Of a stretch of DNA of 41,844 nucleotides, positions 41,620-41,844 are shown piece by piece; position 1 is the stretch's first letter; each line of letters opens with the position of its first letter. The stretch comes from Betaproteobacteria bacterium HGW-Betaproteobacteria-12 (GTDB lineage Bacteria; Pseudomonadota; Gammaproteobacteria; Burkholderiales; Rhodocyclaceae), in assembly GCA_002842345.1 (NCBI GenBank), contig PHCU01000025.1:1-41844 (forward strand), given 5' to 3'. Position numbers and translations under genes: made by a program. Under the pieces are notes generated by a model. It was given only the letters and a program-made list of their open reading frames with translations, searched no databases and was not told the origin of the DNA.

Positions 41620-41844
41620 ATGCAACGCGAAGCCATGGAATTCGACGTCGTCATCGTCGGCGGCGGTCCAGCCGGTCTGGCCTCGGCCATCCGCCTGAAG
41701 CAACTGGCGGCAGAGGCCGGTGGCGATGTCAATGTCTGCCTGATTGAGAAAGGCGCCGAAATCGGCGCCCATATCCTCTCCGGTGCCGTCATGGACCCGC
41801 GTGCGCTGAGCGAATTGCTGCCCAACTGGAAAGAGGATGGCGCG
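41620..41844 (+). CDS. Electron transfer flavoprotein-ubiquinone oxidoreductase (5' part)
   Basis: The first 75 codons of a gene that leaves the window. ATG 41620 follows GGGAGAC. The start [21 protein letters not shown] (from residue 6) is an FAD dinucleotide fold, and [21 protein letters not shown] is diagnostic of ETF-QO. The enzyme passes electrons from acyl-CoA dehydrogenases via ETF to the quinone pool. The TGCTAGCA boxes in front suggest that this copy is dedicated to the catabolic cluster. Confidence 0.9.
   Translation, partial: MQREAMEFDVVIVGGGPAGLASAIRLKQLAAEAGGDVNVCLIEKGAEIGAHILSGAVMDPRALSELLPNWKEDGA

Overview
The window reads as chromosomal DNA from a high-GC, Gram-negative betaproteobacterium, most likely of the Rhodocyclales (Azonexus/Dechloromonas/Thauera/Aromatoleum type). 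This is inferred from gene content: hpnCDE squalene genes, an Fnr/Dnr-boxed operon of the kind seen in denitrifiers, an RND tripartite pump, and a coenzyme A-dependent alicyclic-acid catabolic cluster with ETF:quinone oxidoreductase. No rRNA gene, CRISPR array or recognisable transposase was seen.

Layout. Positions 1-10558 look like core genome: a truncated protein acetyltransferase/acyl-CoA synthetase (-), OsmC (-), a methyltransferase (+), tRNA 2-selenouridine synthase (-), TesA-type esterase (-), an orphan YbbA-like ABC ATPase (+), a three-gene operon DUF59 - NnrS-like membrane protein - hemerythrin (-) behind an Fnr/Dnr-like box, the squalene operon hpnC-hpnD-hpnE (-), and tRNA-Leu(TAG). 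Positions 10559-22798 hold two detoxification blocks. The first is an RND pump (outer-membrane factor, adaptor, permease, all -) with a divergent TetR repressor and two operator copies. The second is a five-gene set of NAD(P)H-dependent reductases plus a hydrolase (-) with a divergent HxlR regulator and three operator-like iterons.

Positions 22955-28600 look like a discrete inserted unit. A single giant gene encodes a STAND P-loop NTPase of about 1693 aa with a DUF4297/Cap4-like nuclease region in front and about 1000 residues of helical-repeat-like C-terminus. This is the architecture of Avs (antiviral STAND) defence proteins. It is bounded by two 103-bp inverted repeats, 90% identical without gaps and sharing a 40-bp perfect core. 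No transposase is inside, so it resembles a mobile cassette moved in trans. This is the most interesting part of the window.

Positions 28739-41844 form a catabolic region. A NorE/NorF-like pair with an uncharacterised membrane protein (-) and a MarR-like regulator (-) precede a forward operon: dienoyl-CoA-reductase-like SDR, BadH-like SDR, BadI-like ring hydrolase, a crotonase with a degenerate C-terminal half, and two half-size MaoC hydratases. After these come a second MarR regulator (-), an MFS transporter (+), a zinc alcohol dehydrogenase (-), an aldehyde dehydrogenase (+) and the start of ETF:quinone oxidoreductase (+). Together they could oxidise an alicyclic alcohol to the acid and then hydrate, dehydrogenate and hydrolytically open the ring of its CoA ester. 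Cyclohexanecarboxylate or cyclic monoterpenes are the best substrate guesses. A recurring AGCAAAC / TGCTAGCA element in several promoters suggests one regulon controlled by one or both MarR proteins.
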